A DNA stretch of 64,000 nt from CAYQTL01 sp964420405 (GCA_964420405.1 CAYQTL010000007.1:71514-135513), one strand, 5' to 3'. Positions 1 through 8,811 are shown, counted from the first letter of the stretch. The notes: a model not told the origin generated them from the sequence alone. Translations and numbers: made by a program.

Positions 1-1125
1 GAGGCCGATCAGCGTCGCGTAGACGATCCCACTCGCCAGCAGCCCGCCGTCGACCCGGAACGAGAATGCGATCTGGCTGAAGGTCTGGAAGTTGATGGTC
101 GCCGCCTGGAACCCGTCGAAGGCGAGGAAGGCGAGCCCGCCGCCGACCAGACCCCCCACCACCGCCAGCAGCACCGACTCGAGCAGCACCGACAGGATCA
201 CGGGTCCCGAGCGGAAGCCGAGGGCCCGCAGGGTGGCGATCTCCCGGCTCCGCGCCGAGACTGCGGTGTACATCGTGTTGAGCGCCCCGAACAGCGCCCC
301 GAGCCCCATCAACCCGGCGATCAGCGAGCCGAGACCGACGATGATGCCGCGCAGCACGGTCGACTGGGAGGAGTAGAACTCCGACGCCCGCTCGACCTTG
401 ACGTTGAGCCGCGGGTCGGTGGTGAGCGCGTCCTTGAACTCTGTGAACGACCCGGGCGAGGCGAGCCGGACGTACACCGACTGGTACGAGTTGCCGCGCC
501 GGTAGGCGCCCTGCACGAGGGCGGCGTCCGCCCAGATTTCGCCTTCGGCGATCCCGCCGCCGGCCTCGAACAGGCCGACGATCGGCCACCGCTCGCCGCC
601 GACCTCGAGGGTCGCACCGAGGTCGAGCCCGGCGAACTCCCGTGCCGCCCCGACGCCCACCACCAGCTCGTTGCGGCCCCACTCGAACCGCCGGCCCTCG
701 ACGATCTCGAACCGGTCACGGGTCGCGAACGCCGCCGGAGACACGCCACGCAGCGGCACGTTGGCGTCGGTCCCGGTCGAACGCTTGGGAAGGTTGATGA
801 TGACGAACAGCTCGGGCGACGCGAGAGCGCCGACACCGTCTGCCCGGGCGAGACCCGGAGCATCGGTGACGGTCTCGGCCTGGTCGCCGCCGAGGCCCGA
901 CATCATCTCCGAGTCCGAGCCGCTGCGCAGCACGATGGCGTTGTCGTCGCCGGCGGAGCTCTGCGCCATCGCCCGGATCCCCTCGGCGATCGACAGCACG
1001 CCGACGAGCACCGCCACCACGCCGGCGATTCCGAACACCGCGGTCGCCGCCGTGCCGGCCCTCTGGGGCAGCGACTGGAGGCTGAACCGCGTGACCGCCA
1101 CGACCTGCAGGAGCCAGTTGAGCAT
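1..1125 (-). CDS. ABC transporter permease, FtsX/MacB type (3' end beyond window)
   Basis: The last gene of a four-gene export operon; its C-terminus lies outside the window. The 375 visible codons begin MLNWLLQVVAVTRFSLQSLP, followed by a first membrane segment (about residues 22-45), a large extracytoplasmic domain (MacB periplasmic-core type, about 50-265), and the FtsX permease core with a conserved ARSREIATLRALGF-type cytoplasmic loop between two membrane segments. The ATG lies four bases after the stop of the upstream permease, and a GGAGG Shine-Dalgarno sequence sits inside that upstream stop region. With the partner permease, ATPase and adaptor it should form a MacAB/Dev-type exporter. 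The substrate cannot be told from sequence. The few dozen residues normally following the last visible helix are missing only because of the window edge. Confidence 0.88.
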   Translation of the reverse strand, partial: MLNWLLQVVAVTRFSLQSLPQRAGTAATAVFGIAGVVAVLVGVLSIAEGIRAMAQSSAGDDNAIVLRSGSDSEMMSGLGGDQAETVTDAPGLARADGVGALASPELFVIINLPKRSTGTDANVPLRGVSPAAFATRDRFEIVEGRRFEWGRNELVVGVGAAREFAGLDLGATLEVGGERWPIVGLFEAGGGIAEGEIWADAALVQGAYRRGNSYQSVYVRLASPGSFTEFKDALTTDPRLNVKVERASEFYSSQSTVLRGIIVGLGSLIAGLMGLGALFGALNTMYTAVSARSREIATLRALGFRSGPVILSVLLESVLLAVVGGLVGGGLAFLAFDGFQAATINFQTFSQIAFSFRVDGGLLASGIVYATLIGL

Positions 1126-1129
1126 CCCG

Positions 1130-2284
1130 TCACCTCCGCAGGGCGTCGGCGATCCGCAGCCGCCTGGCCTGCAGCGACGGGAACAGCCCCGCCGCCACGC
1201 CCACCAGCGCCACCAGACCGATGCCCACGAGCACGTCCTTCGCCGGCAGGTAGAACACCGGGAACGAGCCACCGGTGGGATCGCCCCCGAACGAGATGGC
1301 GAGCCAGGCGAGCCCGAGCCCTGCCAGGCCCCCCACCGCCGTCAGCAGGCACGACTCGGCCAGCACCAGCCCGAGCACGCCGCGGTCGGTGAACCCCACC
1401 GCCTTGAGCACCGCCAGCTCGGAGATGCGCTCCCGCACCGACTGGGCCATGGTGTTGCCGGCCACCAGCAGGATGGTGAAGAACACTGCCGCCAGGATCG
1501 CCATGATGATGGTCGCGATGTCGCCGACCTGCTTGGCGAAGCCCTGCACGAACGCCCCCTCGGCCTCGGCCTTGGTCTCGTAGGGCGAGTTCTCGAACTC
1601 GGCGTCGATCGCCGCGGCGACCTCCGCGGCACGCTCGGGATCGGCGACCCGCACCGTGTACCAGCCCACCAGACCTTCCCCGAACGAGCGCGCCTCGTCG
1701 AAGTAGTCGTACCGGAAGAAGAACTGGCTCGCGTCGGTGCCCTGCTCGGCGCCTTCGTAGATCCCGACGATGTCGAACTCCCACGTCCGGCTGCCGTCCT
1801 TCTGGGTCCAGATGGTCGCCTGGATCGGGACGCGGTCGCCCACCTCCCAGCCGAACCGGTCGGCCGTGACGCGGCCCACGATCGCGCCCGTGCGCGTCTC
1901 GAACCACGCCCGCCGCTCGTCGTCGTCGAGCAGGTACTCGGGGAACATCTCCAGGAAGGGCTCCGGCTCCACCGGCATCTGCGCGAAGAAGTTGGACGGC
2001 TTCTGGTAGATGCCGCCGAACCACGTCTGGTGGACCGCCAGGTCGACGCCGTCGATCCGCTCCATCCGGTCGCGGTAGCTCTCGGGCAGGAGCTGGATGA
2101 TGGAGACCTTGTGGCGCACCACCAGCCGGTCCAGGCCGGCGACGTCGACGCCCTGGTTGAACGCCACCCGCACCGCCGCCAGGTAGCCGAACAGCACGAA
2201 CGCCACCGTGATCGACAGGCCCGTGAGGACCGTACGCAGCTTCTTGCGCCCGAGGTTGGCGACCACCAGCCGGAGGTATCTCAT
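1130..2284 (-). CDS. ABC transporter permease, FtsX/MacB type
   Basis: A 384-residue inner-membrane permease starting MRYLRLVVANLGRKKLRTVL. It has one N-terminal helix (about 17-38), a periplasmic domain (about 45-250), three further helices (about 258-282, 305-330 and 348-370) and the FtsX motif ISELAVLKAVGF in the loop after helix 2. A longer reading frame extends upstream, but the start is set by the ATGA overlap with the ATPase stop codon, which implies translational coupling. The partner permease follows four bases downstream. Two different FtsX permeases beside one ATPase suggest a heterodimeric channel, unlike E. coli MacB, where ATPase and permease are one chain. Confidence 0.9.
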   Translation of the reverse strand: MRYLRLVVANLGRKKLRTVLTGLSITVAFVLFGYLAAVRVAFNQGVDVAGLDRLVVRHKVSIIQLLPESYRDRMERIDGVDLAVHQTWFGGIYQKPSNFFAQMPVEPEPFLEMFPEYLLDDDERRAWFETRTGAIVGRVTADRFGWEVGDRVPIQATIWTQKDGSRTWEFDIVGIYEGAEQGTDASQFFFRYDYFDEARSFGEGLVGWYTVRVADPERAAEVAAAIDAEFENSPYETKAEAEGAFVQGFAKQVGDIATIIMAILAAVFFTILLVAGNTMAQSVRERISELAVLKAVGFTDRGVLGLVLAESCLLTAVGGLAGLGLAWLAISFGGDPTGGSFPVFYLPAKDVLVGIGLVALVGVAAGLFPSLQARRLRIADALRR

Positions 2285-2979
2285 GCGATCGGCTCCGTCG
2301 CCAGGCGGCCCTTGTCGAGGTGCAGGGTCCGGCTCGCCCGCTCGGCGGCGTGCGGGTCGTGGGTGACCATGACGACGGTCTTGCCCTGGTCGCGGTTGAG
2401 AGCGCCGAGCAGGTCGAGGACCTCGTCGCCCGCCTTGCGGTCGAGGTCGCCGGTGGGCTCGTCGCACAGCAGCAGGGTCGGGTCGGTGACGATGGCGCGG
2501 GCGATGCCGACGCGCTGCTGCTCACCGCCCGAGAGCTGCCGCGGGTAGTGCTTCGTGCGGTGGGACAGACCGACCACCTCGAGGGCTGTCTCCACCCGCC
2601 GTCGCCGCTCGCCCGCCGACAGATGGGTGAGCAGCAGCGGCAGCTCCACGTTGCGGGCGGCGTTGAGCACCGGCAGCAGGTTGTAGAACTGGAACACCAG
2701 CCCCACGTGACGGGCTCGCCACGCCGCGAGTCGACGCCCGGACAGCGCGTCGATCCGCTCGCCGCCGACCAGGACCTGCCCGGACGACGGCCGGTCGAGG
2801 CCGCCGATCAGGTTCAGCAAGGTCGACTTCCCCGAGCCGGACGGCCCCATGAGGGCCAGGAACTCACCTTGCGGGACCTCCAGGTCGAGGCCTCCGAGGA
2901 CGTGGACCTCCTCCGCACCGCGCCTGAAGACCTTGTCCACCCGCCGTACCGACACCAGGGCACCGTCGCTCGTGCTCAT
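2281..2979 (-). CDS. ABC transporter ATP-binding protein, LolD/MacB family
   Basis: A 232-residue nucleotide-binding subunit with Walker A GPSGSGKST (about 44-52), Q-loop LVFQFYNLLPVL, signature LSGGEQQRV, Walker B LLLCDEPTGDLD and H-loop VTHD. These are diagnostic of the MacB/LolD/FtsE type VII branch. It overlaps the adaptor gene upstream and the permease gene downstream by ATGA, so the three are probably translated as a coupled set. It should power conformational changes in the two FtsX-type permeases rather than move substrate directly. Length and motifs are normal and nothing is missing. Confidence 0.95.
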   Translation of the reverse strand: MSTSDGALVSVRRVDKVFRRGAEEVHVLGGLDLEVPQGEFLALMGPSGSGKSTLLNLIGGLDRPSSGQVLVGGERIDALSGRRLAAWRARHVGLVFQFYNLLPVLNAARNVELPLLLTHLSAGERRRRVETALEVVGLSHRTKHYPRQLSGGEQQRVGIARAIVTDPTLLLCDEPTGDLDRKAGDEVLDLLGALNRDQGKTVVMVTHDPHAAERASRTLHLDKGRLATEPIA

Positions 2980-4199
2980 CGGCTCCGCTCCTTCACCATG
3001 TCCCCGTCCGCCAGGTCGGCCGGCCCCTCGGTCACCACCCGCTCGCCGCCGGACAGCCCGGCGAGCACCGCCGTCCCGTCCGCGGTGGTCTCGCCCACCC
3101 GCACCGCGCGGCGCTCCACCGTGTCGCCGGACAGCACGTACACCACGTCCGTCCCGCCGTCCGACCGGAGCGACGACCTCGGGACGACCACCATCGATCC
3201 GGCTCCCGCCGCGGATTCCTCCTCGACCCCCTGGAAGGCGACCTTGATCCCCATGTCCGGCAGGATCCGGGAGTCCAGCTCCTCGAAGCCGACGCGCACG
3301 TCCACCGTCGCCGTCTGCCGGTCGGCGGTCGGGATGATGGCGATCACCTCTGCCGGGATCCGCCAGTCGGGGTATGCGTCGAGGGTCGCCTCCACCCGCT
3401 GGCCCGGCGTCACGCGGTTGATGTACGCCTCGTTGACCTCGACCTCGATCTCGAGGGACGCCATGTCGACGACGGTGCCGATCCCGGTGCGGGTGAACCC
3501 TCCCGACGACATCGGCGAGATCATCTCCCCGGGCTGGGCGTTCTTGGCCACCACGACGCCCGCGAACGGCGCCCGGATGACGGTGTCATCGAGGGCCTGC
3601 CGCGCGACGGCGACCGCCGCCTCTGCGACCACCACCGCCTGGCGCTGGCTCTCGAGCCGGGCGTCGAGCGAGTCGAGGTTCGCGCGCGCCCGGTCCAGCT
3701 CGGCCTGGCTCGACACCTGCCGCTCGACGAGGCTCTCGACCCGTCCGAGGTCGAGCCGCGCCTCGTGCCGCCGCACGCGGGTCTCCTCGAGCTCGGTCCG
3801 CGCCGCCTCCAGCTGCGCCACCGCGAGCCGGTACGAGGCGCGGGCGTTGGAGTCGTCGAGGCGCGCCAGGACCTGGCCCTCGTCGACCTCCATCCCCTCC
3901 TCGATCAGCACCTCGCGGACCTTGCCCGTGACCTTGGACGACACCGTCGCCTGGCGCCGGGCGGTGACGTAGCCCGACGCGTTGAGGACCGTCCGCCGGG
4001 TGCCGGCGGTGACCTCCCGCGCGACCGCGGTGGACACCTCCGGTACCCCCGGCCGCACCGCCAGGTAGGCCGCGGCCACCGCAACGAGCACCACCACACC
4101 AGCCACGACCGGGATCCACCAGCGGCGCCGGGGCGGCTCGGACGGGCGCTCGATCCGCAGGCTGTCGAGCTTGGAGGCCATGTCGTCCATCGGGTCCAT
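2976..4199 (-). CDS. Periplasmic adaptor (HlyD/MacA-type membrane fusion protein)
   Basis: A 407-residue adaptor. A single N-terminal membrane anchor (about 27-48) is followed by a half lipoyl motif, a long alpha-helical hairpin rich in Ala, Glu, Arg and Leu (about 100-190, e.g. AQLEAARTELEETRVRRHEA), the second lipoyl half (TVIRAPFAGVVVAKNAQPGE) and beta-barrel and membrane-proximal domains. It would bridge the inner-membrane ABC permeases to an outer-membrane TolC-type duct; no such duct gene lies in the window. Three ATGs stand close together (MDPMDDMASK). The first is chosen because GAGGAG lies just upstream. It is the first gene of the operon. Confidence 0.92.
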   Translation of the reverse strand: MDPMDDMASKLDSLRIERPSEPPRRRWWIPVVAGVVVLVAVAAAYLAVRPGVPEVSTAVAREVTAGTRRTVLNASGYVTARRQATVSSKVTGKVREVLIEEGMEVDEGQVLARLDDSNARASYRLAVAQLEAARTELEETRVRRHEARLDLGRVESLVERQVSSQAELDRARANLDSLDARLESQRQAVVVAEAAVAVARQALDDTVIRAPFAGVVVAKNAQPGEMISPMSSGGFTRTGIGTVVDMASLEIEVEVNEAYINRVTPGQRVEATLDAYPDWRIPAEVIAIIPTADRQTATVDVRVGFEELDSRILPDMGIKVAFQGVEEESAAGAGSMVVVPRSSLRSDGGTDVVYVLSGDTVERRAVRVGETTADGTAVLAGLSGGERVVTEGPADLADGDMVKERSR

Positions 4200-4314
4200 C
4201 CGCTCCTCGGGGGGTCTCTACGGATCCCGGCGGCCGGCGGTTCGCGGCACCGGCCGCCGCTCACTGACTGCGGTCGCCCCGCGGGGGCGACGGGAGTGGC
4301 TCGGTTCGGCGGGG

Positions 4315-4343
4315 ATCATACGGCATCCCCCGTCGGCCGCGAA
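4315..4343 (-). promoter_or_regulatory. Possible promoter of the MacAB-like operon
   Basis: On the minus strand TATGAT (4320-4315) is a good -10 box, and TTCGCG (4343-4338), 17 bases upstream, is a poor -35. It lies about 115 bases before the adaptor start. The -35 is weak. Confidence 0.35.
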
Positions 4344-4480
4344 ACTCGCCCTCGGCGACTCTGCCCGCCGGCTTCGAGACGGTCGCCACGTCCCGTCATC
4401 CTGGGCGAGCGACACGCCGGAGGCGTGGCGGGAGTCGAAGGACCTCCCCCGAGCTCCGGAGCCCGGTCGCCTCCCCCTCC

Positions 4481-4539
4481 GACCCCGATCCGCTTCCCGA
4501 TCCCGTTCAGGTACCCGAACCCGATCCCGATCCCGATGG
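4481..4539. repeat. Intergenic GATCCCG-type hexamer run
   Basis: An imperfect run of CCCGAT and CCCGTT/CCCGAA units in the 486-base gap between the adaptor and amidotransferase genes. The same unit recurs at about ten other intergenic places in the window, often in opposite orientation. No coding potential is convincing here. Confidence 0.7.
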
Positions 4540-4560
4540 ACGACACCCCTCGAACCACGG

Positions 4561-4610
4561 AACGACCGCTCGAACGACAGAACGACCGCTCCAACCACGC
4601 AACGACCGCT
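4561..4610. repeat. Three direct copies of AACGACCGCT at 20-base spacing
   Basis: AACGACCGCT occurs exactly at 4561-4570, 4581-4590 and 4601-4610, separated by ten-base spacers that differ from each other. A related sequence in inverted orientation (GAACGGTCGTTCC, near 5478-5490) lies on the other side of the amidotransferase gene. Three copies with ten-base spacers are too short for CRISPR. Confidence 0.6.
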
Positions 4611-4620
4611 GTCGCTGCCG

Positions 4621-4672
4621 CTGCCGCTGCGTCGAGGGCACGGACGCGGACGCGGTGGGAGGGCGATTCGTT
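4621..4672 (+). repeat. Copy 1 of a dispersed ~50-bp repeat
   Basis: Begins CTGCCGCTGC, contains GGACGCGGACGCGG and ends GGGAGGGCGATTCGTT. A close copy lies at 63531-63580. This copy immediately precedes the -10 box and start codon of the amidotransferase gene, so it forms the upstream promoter region there. Confidence 0.6.
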
Positions 4673-4677
4673 ACCAT
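4672..4677 (+). promoter_or_regulatory. Candidate -10 box (TACCAT), leaderless amidotransferase
   Basis: TACCAT ends eight bases before the ATG at 4686, so transcription would start at or beside the start codon. There is no convincing -35 and no Shine-Dalgarno sequence. Confidence 0.4.
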
Positions 4678-4685
4678 GCAGAGCG

Positions 4686-5396
4686 ATGGGCGCACCGATC
4701 GCGATCTTCAAGATGGGCACGGCCCGCACGGTGGTGACGGGACTCGGGGACTTCGAGGACTGGATCGCGGCCGGGCTCGGGCCGGATGCGGCCGTCCTCA
4801 CGGTCGACGTCGCCGGAGGCGAGATCCTGCCGTCGCCCGACGCTGTCGCCGGGGTCGTCGTCACCGGATCCTCGGCGATGGTCACCGACCGCGAGCCGTG
4901 GAGCGAGGCGGCAGGAGGATGGCTGGCCGCCGCCGTCGGGTTGGGGCTGCCGCTGCTGGGGATCTGCTACGGTCACCAGCTGCTGGCCGACGCCCTCGGC
5001 GGAGTGGTCGGCGACGACCCCCGGGGCCGCGAGATCGGGATCGCCGAGCTGACGCGGACGAGCGCCCCAGACGGGCTCCTCGACGGCCTTCCCGACGTGT
5101 TCCACGCCCAGACGACCCACCAGCAATCGGTGCTCGAGCTTCCACCGGGCGCGGTCCTCCTGGCACGCGGGACCCACGCACCCATCCAGGCGTTCCGGGC
5201 AGGTGTGGCCGCGTGGGGCGTCCAGTTCCATCCCGAGTTCGGCCCCGAGGTCACCGCCGGCTACCTCCGCGCCCGCGCCGCCGTCCTCCGCGGCGAAGGG
5301 ATCGATCCCGACGCCCGCCTCGCCGCCCTCCGGCCTACACCGGACGCCGCCTCCCTCCTCCCCCGCTTCGCCGCCGTCGCTCTCGGCGGCAGGTGA
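4686..5396 (+). CDS. Class I glutamine amidotransferase (GMP-synthase GATase-like)
   Basis: A 236-residue stand-alone glutaminase domain. It has the nucleophile elbow LLGICYGHQLLA with catalytic Cys, and the His-Glu pair in WGVQFHPEFGPEV near the C-terminus. An oxyanion-type segment (VVVTGSSAMVTD) lies near residue 60. Proteins of this COG0518 family hydrolyse glutamine or gamma-glutamyl compounds and pass ammonia to a partner, but no synthetase partner lies next to it. The ATG at 4686 is chosen because the domain starts at once (MGAPIAIFKMGTARTVV); the reading frame remains open far upstream through repeat DNA. No Shine-Dalgarno is visible, and the -10 box eight bases upstream suggests a leaderless message. 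A role in gamma-glutamyl peptide or polyamine breakdown is possible but unproven. Confidence 0.85.
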   Translation: MGAPIAIFKMGTARTVVTGLGDFEDWIAAGLGPDAAVLTVDVAGGEILPSPDAVAGVVVTGSSAMVTDREPWSEAAGGWLAAAVGLGLPLLGICYGHQLLADALGGVVGDDPRGREIGIAELTRTSAPDGLLDGLPDVFHAQTTHQQSVLELPPGAVLLARGTHAPIQAFRAGVAAWGVQFHPEFGPEVTAGYLRARAAVLRGEGIDPDARLAALRPTPDAASLLPRFAAVALGGR

Positions 5397-5410
5397 CGAC
5401 CGCAGCCCTC

Positions 5411-5585
5411 CGGATCCGATCCCGATCCCGTTCCCGACGTCGGAACCGCAGCCACGGCCACTCCGGACGCGTCTCGGTGTGAACGGTCGTTCCGTGGTCG
5501 GGGCGGTCGTCGTGGAGCTCGAGCGGTGTCGCTCATCGGGGTCGGGATCGGGGAGCACACGGACCGGGGCCGCAACCCCGATCGG
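5411..5585. repeat. Hexamer runs and inverted counterpart of the upstream repeat
   Basis: The 200-base gap between convergent genes holds GATCCC-type runs (5411-5440), an inverted relative of the 4561-4610 repeat (about 5478-5535) and opposite-orientation GGGATC units (about 5538-5556). The amidotransferase gene is thus bracketed by related repeats. No gene or clear terminator is seen. Confidence 0.55.
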
Positions 5586-5596
5586 CAGCTCGCGGG

Positions 5597-7582
5597 CTAC
5601 CGAGCGGAGCCGTCGACGGTGAGGAGGGTCGGGCCGACCGGGGCGTCCCCTGTGGCGAGGTCGACGACGTCGCCGGCGGCGAGCCGCCAGTACAGCAGGT
5701 CACGCACCACGAGGGGCTCGCCGGGGGCGAGCCGCTCGACCGTCGTGCCGTCGCCGACCCGCACCAGGTGGACGTCGCCGGCGCCGCCGACGAGCCCGCG
5801 CCCCGTCCGGTCGACGAGCAGCGAGGTCCGCTCGTCGAGACCGACGCCCCCCAGCCACGGGTCCGTCCCCTCGTCCACCAGCCGGACGACGAACGCCGCC
5901 AGCCGGCCGAGCCGGTCGCGCTGGGCGACGTGGCTGTCCACCACCAGCCCGTCGGCGAGCGGCAGGTCGAGGAACCGGGGGCTCAGGACGACGTTGCCGC
6001 GGTAGGGGTCCGCGAGCGCCTCGTCGGTGGTCACACCGGGCAGATCGCCCGGGTCGTAGATCCACTCCCCCAGCAGCACCGCCCCGGCCGAGGTCCCGCC
6101 GACGACGCCGCCCTTGGCGTAGACGTGGCGCACCGCCCGCTCGAGCGCCGTGTCCCGCCACAGGTCGAGGTCCTCCGACTGGTCGCCGCCAGCGATCCAC
6201 ACCATCTCGGCGGTCCGAACCGCCCACTCCACGTACGGCATGTTCGCCTCGACGCGGCTCTCGACCCGCAGCGTTTCCACTGAGTCGGCGCCGATCAGCG
6301 TGTCCAGGTACCCGTTGTAGCCGTCCGAGCCCGTCACCCTCAGCACCACCACGTCCCCCCCGGCCACAACCGGCGCGGCGCCCTCGGCGAAGGCCGCATC
6401 CACCTCCGGTCCGCCTCCCATCAGCAGCAGAGCCGGTCCGCCGTCGGTGCGGTTGGGCGCGTCCCGCGGGTTGCCGGTGAGCCACCGCGAAAGCCCGATC
6501 GGCACCCCCGGTCGCGGGTGGACCTGGTCTCCCCGGAGGAGACGCTCCAGGGCGGTGGCGTCGTCCGCCGACAGCACGAGATCCTCGTCGACGTCGCAGC
6601 CCCGCGGGCTTCCCCGATGGTCGCCGCCCGGCGCGAGGCTCGAGGGACATCCCGGACACTCGGCGAGCTCGGCGGCCAGTGCGGTGCGGTCGCCGGCACC
6701 CACGGCGCCGTCGCCGTCACAGTCGCCCGGAGGGTGGGGTTCGGGCTCGAACGGCGTCAGGTGGGAGCGGCGCGGCCCCGATGGACGTCCCCCGAAGAGC
6801 TCGCGCGCGACCATCCCGCCGCCGCCCGCGTCGGGCCAGAGCCCATCGCTCCCGCGGTGGTCGAACCGGAACAGCGCGAGGGTCGCGGCGTCCACGAGAG
6901 CCGGAACCGCGGCCCCGGCGGCCTTGCCCGGTCTCCGGGTCCCGCTCGCCCGCCGCGGCGCCGGAACGGTCCGGACGGCGCTGGAGAGGTGCAGCTCGTC
7001 GAGCCATCCCCGGAAGGCGGATCCCACCGCCCCGGCCGCGGGGCCTCCGAGCACCGGCGCCGGCGGGTCGTCGGACCCCCCGAACCGGCCGAGATCGCCG
7101 GCCGGCCCCGGTCCACCGTCCTCGATCACTCCGTCGACCACGAGCCGCGCCCACCCGTCGGACGCCCGCCGCTCCAGCGCGACGTGGTGCCACGCGCCGT
7201 CGTCGACCCGGCTCCGGCTGCACAGCGTCATGGTACCGCGGGCCTCGGCCCACACCGCGGCGACCGCCCGTCCGCCGCGGATCGCGATCCCGAAACCGCC
7301 CGGCCCGGCCCCCGAGTCGAGTGCCACCCGGCCGAGCCGCCAGTCGCCGTCGCACGGATCGGGCGGATCCGCCACGTCGCCGCCGGTGCGCAGCCACACC
7401 GCCGCCGTCAGGTCGCCGCGGCCGGCCTCGGCCAGCGCACCCGGTCCGTCGATGGACTCGACCACCACCCGACCGACCGCCGGATCGTCCGAACCGAGAA
7501 ACCGAATCCCGCCGTCGTCTCCGGCCGCCGGCGCACCGAGCAGCGCCGACGCGAGCAGGACGGAGCCGACCCGCCAGCTCAC
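5597..7582 (-). CDS. Exported LamG / dockerin-like / cyanophycinase fusion protein
   Basis: A 661-residue exported protein. A signal peptide (VSWRVGSVLLASALLGAPAAG) is followed by a concanavalin/LamG-like beta-sandwich (about 20-230, with WHHVALERR), a calcium-loop dockerin-like pair (CDGDGAVGAGDRTAL and CDVDEDLVLSADDAT, about 285-350) and a C-terminal S51 cyanophycinase domain (about 380-655). The nucleophile is Ser498 in GGTSAGA, with the family motif VWIAGGDQS before it. S51 cyanophycinases cut multi-L-arginyl-poly-L-aspartate into beta-Asp-Arg dipeptides. The extra domains suggest binding to a surface or polymer. The GTG start overlaps the M20 peptidase stop as GTGA. It is the last gene of the minus-strand operon that includes a second cyanophycinase. 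Confidence 0.85.
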   Translation of the reverse strand: MSWRVGSVLLASALLGAPAAGDDGGIRFLGSDDPAVGRVVVESIDGPGALAEAGRGDLTAAVWLRTGGDVADPPDPCDGDWRLGRVALDSGAGPGGFGIAIRGGRAVAAVWAEARGTMTLCSRSRVDDGAWHHVALERRASDGWARLVVDGVIEDGGPGPAGDLGRFGGSDDPPAPVLGGPAAGAVGSAFRGWLDELHLSSAVRTVPAPRRASGTRRPGKAAGAAVPALVDAATLALFRFDHRGSDGLWPDAGGGGMVARELFGGRPSGPRRSHLTPFEPEPHPPGDCDGDGAVGAGDRTALAAELAECPGCPSSLAPGGDHRGSPRGCDVDEDLVLSADDATALERLLRGDQVHPRPGVPIGLSRWLTGNPRDAPNRTDGGPALLLMGGGPEVDAAFAEGAAPVVAGGDVVVLRVTGSDGYNGYLDTLIGADSVETLRVESRVEANMPYVEWAVRTAEMVWIAGGDQSEDLDLWRDTALERAVRHVYAKGGVVGGTSAGAVLLGEWIYDPGDLPGVTTDEALADPYRGNVVLSPRFLDLPLADGLVVDSHVAQRDRLGRLAAFVVRLVDEGTDPWLGGVGLDERTSLLVDRTGRGLVGGAGDVHLVRVGDGTTVERLAPGEPLVVRDLLYWRLAAGDVVDLATGDAPVGPTLLTVDGSAR

Positions 7583-8811
7583 GCCTCGGTCGCCAGCTGC
7601 CCGAGCAGCTCGGCGAGCAAACCGATGCGGCGGCGCAGCGACCGCAGCTCGAGGTGCTCCCCACGGGTATGCATGCCGCCGCCGACCGGACCGAGCCCGT
7701 CGAGCACCGCCACCGACGAGGGATCGGGCAGGAAGTTGGGGAACGACACCCCACCTCGGTCGGGCTCCAGCTCGAGGACCCAGCCGGCGCGCGCCGCCGA
7801 CGCCACCAGCGCGTCGGCGAGCGGGGCGCCCGGTCCTGTCGGGTCCACCGGGGCGATCGTCTCGAAGACGTCGAGCTCGAGGGCGACCTCCCACTGGATG
7901 CCGACCGCCGTCGCCAGCTCCCGCATCCGCTCGAGCGTCCGCTCCAGGTCGGCCGCCGCCAGGAAGCGCACCTCGCCCTCCACCACGCACCGGTCGGGCA
8001 CGATGTTGAGGCGGTGGTTGGTGCCGACCAGCGAGTGGTGCTCGGCCAGCTCGTCGACGAACTCGGCGTCGCCGCCGAGGATCCGGGCGACGTTGACGAT
8101 CGGGCCGGGGCCGCGCTCCGACAGGCGCTGGACCTCGCCGCACCATGCCGCTGCGGCCGCCAGGGCCGACCGGCCGTCCCAGTAGGCCAGGCCCGAGTGC
8201 GACGCCCGCCCGCGAGCGCCGAGGCGCCAGCCGGCGAGACCGCGCCGGCCGGTCACCAGGGTCTCCGCGTCGCCCCGCCGCTCGCCGGGCTCCAGGACCA
8301 GCACCGCCCGCGCGTGCTCGCCCCAGCGCGCCACCTCCCCCTCGGAGATGGGTCCTCCCACCTCTTCGTCGGGCACCGCCACCAGCAGCAGGTCGCGAGG
8401 CACCGGCGTGCCGCGGGCGGCGGCCAGGTCGAGGGCGCCGAGGAGGGCTGCGAAGCCCCCTTTCATGTCGAGCGCGCCGGTCGCCTCGAGCCGTCCGTCC
8501 AGCCGCCGCGTCGCCGCCGCCGGAAGCACGGTGTCGAGGTGGCCGATCAGCAGCAGGTAGCGCCGCCGCGCTGCCGGACCGCGTGCCACGAGCACCGGCT
8601 GCGGTCGCCCGCCCTGCCCCGGCTGCTCGACGATCTCGACGGCGAGACCGCGCGCCTCGAGGGCGGCGCCGAGCGCCTCCGCCATGCGGTGCAGCCCGGC
8701 CACGTCGCCGCTTGGCGACGAGATCGCGCACAGCCGCTCGAGGAACGCCGCCGCGCGCTCGTGGATCTCGACCTCGGCGTCACCGGCCGCCGCGTCGCCG
8801 TCACCCGCCAT
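7579..8811 (-). CDS. M20 family metallopeptidase (ArgE/DapE/CPG2-like)
   Basis: A 410-residue zinc hydrolase. Its motifs are LIGHLDTVLP (metal His and catalytic Asp), GALDMKGGFAALL (bridging Asp), VPDEEVGG (catalytic and metal Glu), a lid/dimerisation domain with RASHSGLAYWDG, and GGGMHTRGEHLELRSL (final metal His). No signal peptide is seen, so it should act in the cytoplasm, unlike the two flanking cyanophycinases. It overlaps the upstream cyanophycinase by 11 bases and the downstream one by GTGA. In this setting it is the best candidate to split the imported dipeptides (perhaps beta-Asp-Arg), but M20 substrates vary widely and this is inference. Confidence 0.9.
   Translation of the reverse strand: MAGDGDAAAGDAEVEIHERAAAFLERLCAISSPSGDVAGLHRMAEALGAALEARGLAVEIVEQPGQGGRPQPVLVARGPAARRRYLLLIGHLDTVLPAAATRRLDGRLEATGALDMKGGFAALLGALDLAAARGTPVPRDLLLVAVPDEEVGGPISEGEVARWGEHARAVLVLEPGERRGDAETLVTGRRGLAGWRLGARGRASHSGLAYWDGRSALAAAAAWCGEVQRLSERGPGPIVNVARILGGDAEFVDELAEHHSLVGTNHRLNIVPDRCVVEGEVRFLAAADLERTLERMRELATAVGIQWEVALELDVFETIAPVDPTGPGAPLADALVASAARAGWVLELEPDRGGVSFPNFLPDPSSVAVLDGLGPVGGGMHTRGEHLELRSLRRRIGLLAELLGQLATEA

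Noticed and set aside
4561..4610. Three repeats at regular spacing, considered as a CRISPR array
   Set aside because: Repeats are only ten bases, spacers are ten bases and there are three copies with no cas gene.
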